From Treponema succinifaciens DSM 2489 (GTDB lineage: Bacteria; Spirochaetota; Spirochaetia; Treponematales; Treponemataceae), in NCBI RefSeq assembly GCF_000195275.1, contig NC_015385.1:1318501-1382500 (forward strand): a stretch of 64,000 bases of DNA, read 5' to 3'. Positions 63,312 to 64,000 of the stretch are shown here, in pieces. The number at the start of each line of letters is the position of its first letter. Position 1 is the first letter of the stretch. The notes beneath the pieces were generated by a model, which worked only from the letters and a program-made list of their open reading frames with translations, was not told the origin of the DNA and did not search any database. The position numbers and the translations under genes were made by a program.

Positions 63312-64000
63312 TTACTCTTCAAGAAGCATAGTTTCTTTTTGCGGCACAGGAATTTGCACAGTAAAAACAGTGCCTTCATCAAGCTCTGAATTTACAGTTA
63401 TTTCTCCACGAAACTCTTTTACAATTTTATAAACAGTTGTAAGCCCTAGTCCAGTTCCATCGGCTTTTGTTGTGTAGTACGGTTCAAAAATTCTTGAGCA
63501 AGTCGCCTCGTCCATTCCACAGCCATTGTCCGCAATTGTAAGTATGTAATGATCATTTTTTATAAAAGAATTTATGGCAAGTTTTCCGTTGCTTTTTTTG
63601 CTGGAAAGAATTGCAGCTTTTGCGTTTTGCACAATATTTATAAAAATTTCTCGGAAAAGTTTTTCATCAATTAAAAGTCTGTTTCTATTTCCTTGCAAAT
63701 TTACAGAAACTTCTATTCCGCAATTTTCAAATTCCGGCATGAAAAAATTTATTGACTTTTCTATTATCGAATCAGGCTCGGAAAGTGTCATGTTTACTTT
63801 TAAAGGACGAACAGCAAACAAAAAATCCATTACAATTTTGTTCAAGTTTTCAATTTCTTCATTCACGACAGAAAGATATTTTTCCATGAATTTTTCATCA
63901 GGAAGCTGACCGTCGCCTTCTCTGCATTTCTTTATCGATTTTTGCAAAAGCTGAATATGAATGCTTATTGCGCCAAGCGGATTTTTTATTTCATGTGCAA
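63312..64000 (-). CDS. Sensor histidine kinase, C-terminal part (runs off the window)
   Basis: 229 residues are visible and the reading frame continues past the right edge. The H box is at the edge (HEIKNPLGAI, phospho-accepting His). A coiled dimerisation helix, N box (NIVQNAKAAI), G1 (DNGCGMD) and G2 (GTGLGLTTVYKIV) follow. It is the partner of the NtrC-type regulator, 71 bp downstream. The sensor domain lies outside the window, so the signal is unknown. Confidence 0.9.
   Translation of the reverse strand, partial: AHEIKNPLGAISIHIQLLQKSIKKCREGDGQLPDEKFMEKYLSVVNEEIENLNKIVMDFLFAVRPLKVNMTLSEPDSIIEKSINFFMPEFENCGIEVSVNLQGNRNRLLIDEKLFREIFINIVQNAKAAILSSKKSNGKLAINSFIKNDHYILTIADNGCGMDEATCSRIFEPYYTTKADGTGLGLTTVYKIVKEFRGEITVNSELDEGTVFTVQIPVPQKETMLLEE

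Overview
The window looks like chromosome of a host-associated treponeme (Spirochaetes). The basis is gene content and order: dnaG-rpoD-zinc ribbon-TPR-mreBCD-mrdA-rodA, a sigma-54 response regulator, a PilZ receptor and several small spirochaete-type envelope proteins. Base composition is AT-rich. A xylose isomerase/xylulokinase locus suggests a saccharolytic gut or rumen treponeme rather than T. pallidum. The species call is inference. I see no prophage, insertion sequence or CRISPR array.

Layout. 0-2 kb: ribosomal operon rpsF-ssb-rpsR-rplI, closed by a strong terminator. 2-9.3 kb: dnaB, a metallo-beta-lactamase-fold hydrolase, mltG, dnaG and rpoD. 9.3-20.1 kb: a promoter, a C4 zinc-ribbon coiled-coil protein, the RNase P RNA, a TPR protein, then the tightly packed cell-shape operon mreB-mreC-mreD-mrdA(PBP2)-rodA and a radical-SAM/DUF2344 fusion. 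20.2-26.3 kb: mfd (minus), two envelope-type genes (plus), tRNA-Leu(CAG) and a HAD phosphatase (minus). 26.3-26.7 kb: a noncoding stretch with five near-palindromes spaced exactly 23 bp apart. 26.7-34.1 kb: alr (plus), facing the minus-strand operon rnz - ABC ATPase - GldF/GldG-like fusion - DUF4340-like - folC. 34.1-37 kb: a secreted unknown, a mannose-1-phosphate guanylyltransferase and a dTDP-4-dehydrorhamnose reductase. 37.3-44.6 kb (minus): a five-gene tripartite efflux operon led by a regulator with two TetR-type DNA-binding domains, with a palindromic operator at its own promoter and a PII-like protein at its end. 44.7-52.2 kb (minus): two pseudouridine synthases, a membrane unknown, YggS, RsmA, a short ComEC, a secreted unknown and a PilZ protein. 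52.2-57.4 kb: a CPBP protease and thrC (plus), then murC-yicC-cytidylate-kinase-like (minus). 57.5-61.5 kb: xylB-xylA with a divergent AraC regulator. 61.5-64 kb: a J-domain protein, an NtrC-type regulator and the C-terminal part of its histidine kinase, which runs off the right edge.

How the genes work together. Much of the window serves growth: replication start (dnaB, dnaG), housekeeping transcription (rpoD, mfd), ribosome assembly and modification (rpsF, rpsR, rplI, rsmA, two RluA-family enzymes), tRNA maturation (rnpB, rnz) and wall synthesis (mreBCD, PBP2, RodA, MltG, MurC, Alr). Accessory functions are the efflux operon, the Gld-type ABC system, sugar-nucleotide synthesis, xylose catabolism and the two-component pair.

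Most notable signals: the 23-bp-phased palindrome array upstream of alr; three minus-10 boxes (alr, rnz, murC) that sit 7-8 nt before start codons lacking a Shine-Dalgarno, implying leaderless mRNAs; the tandem-TetR efflux regulator with its 20-bp operator; and a cytidylate-kinase-like protein whose P-loop has Asn where Lys is expected.
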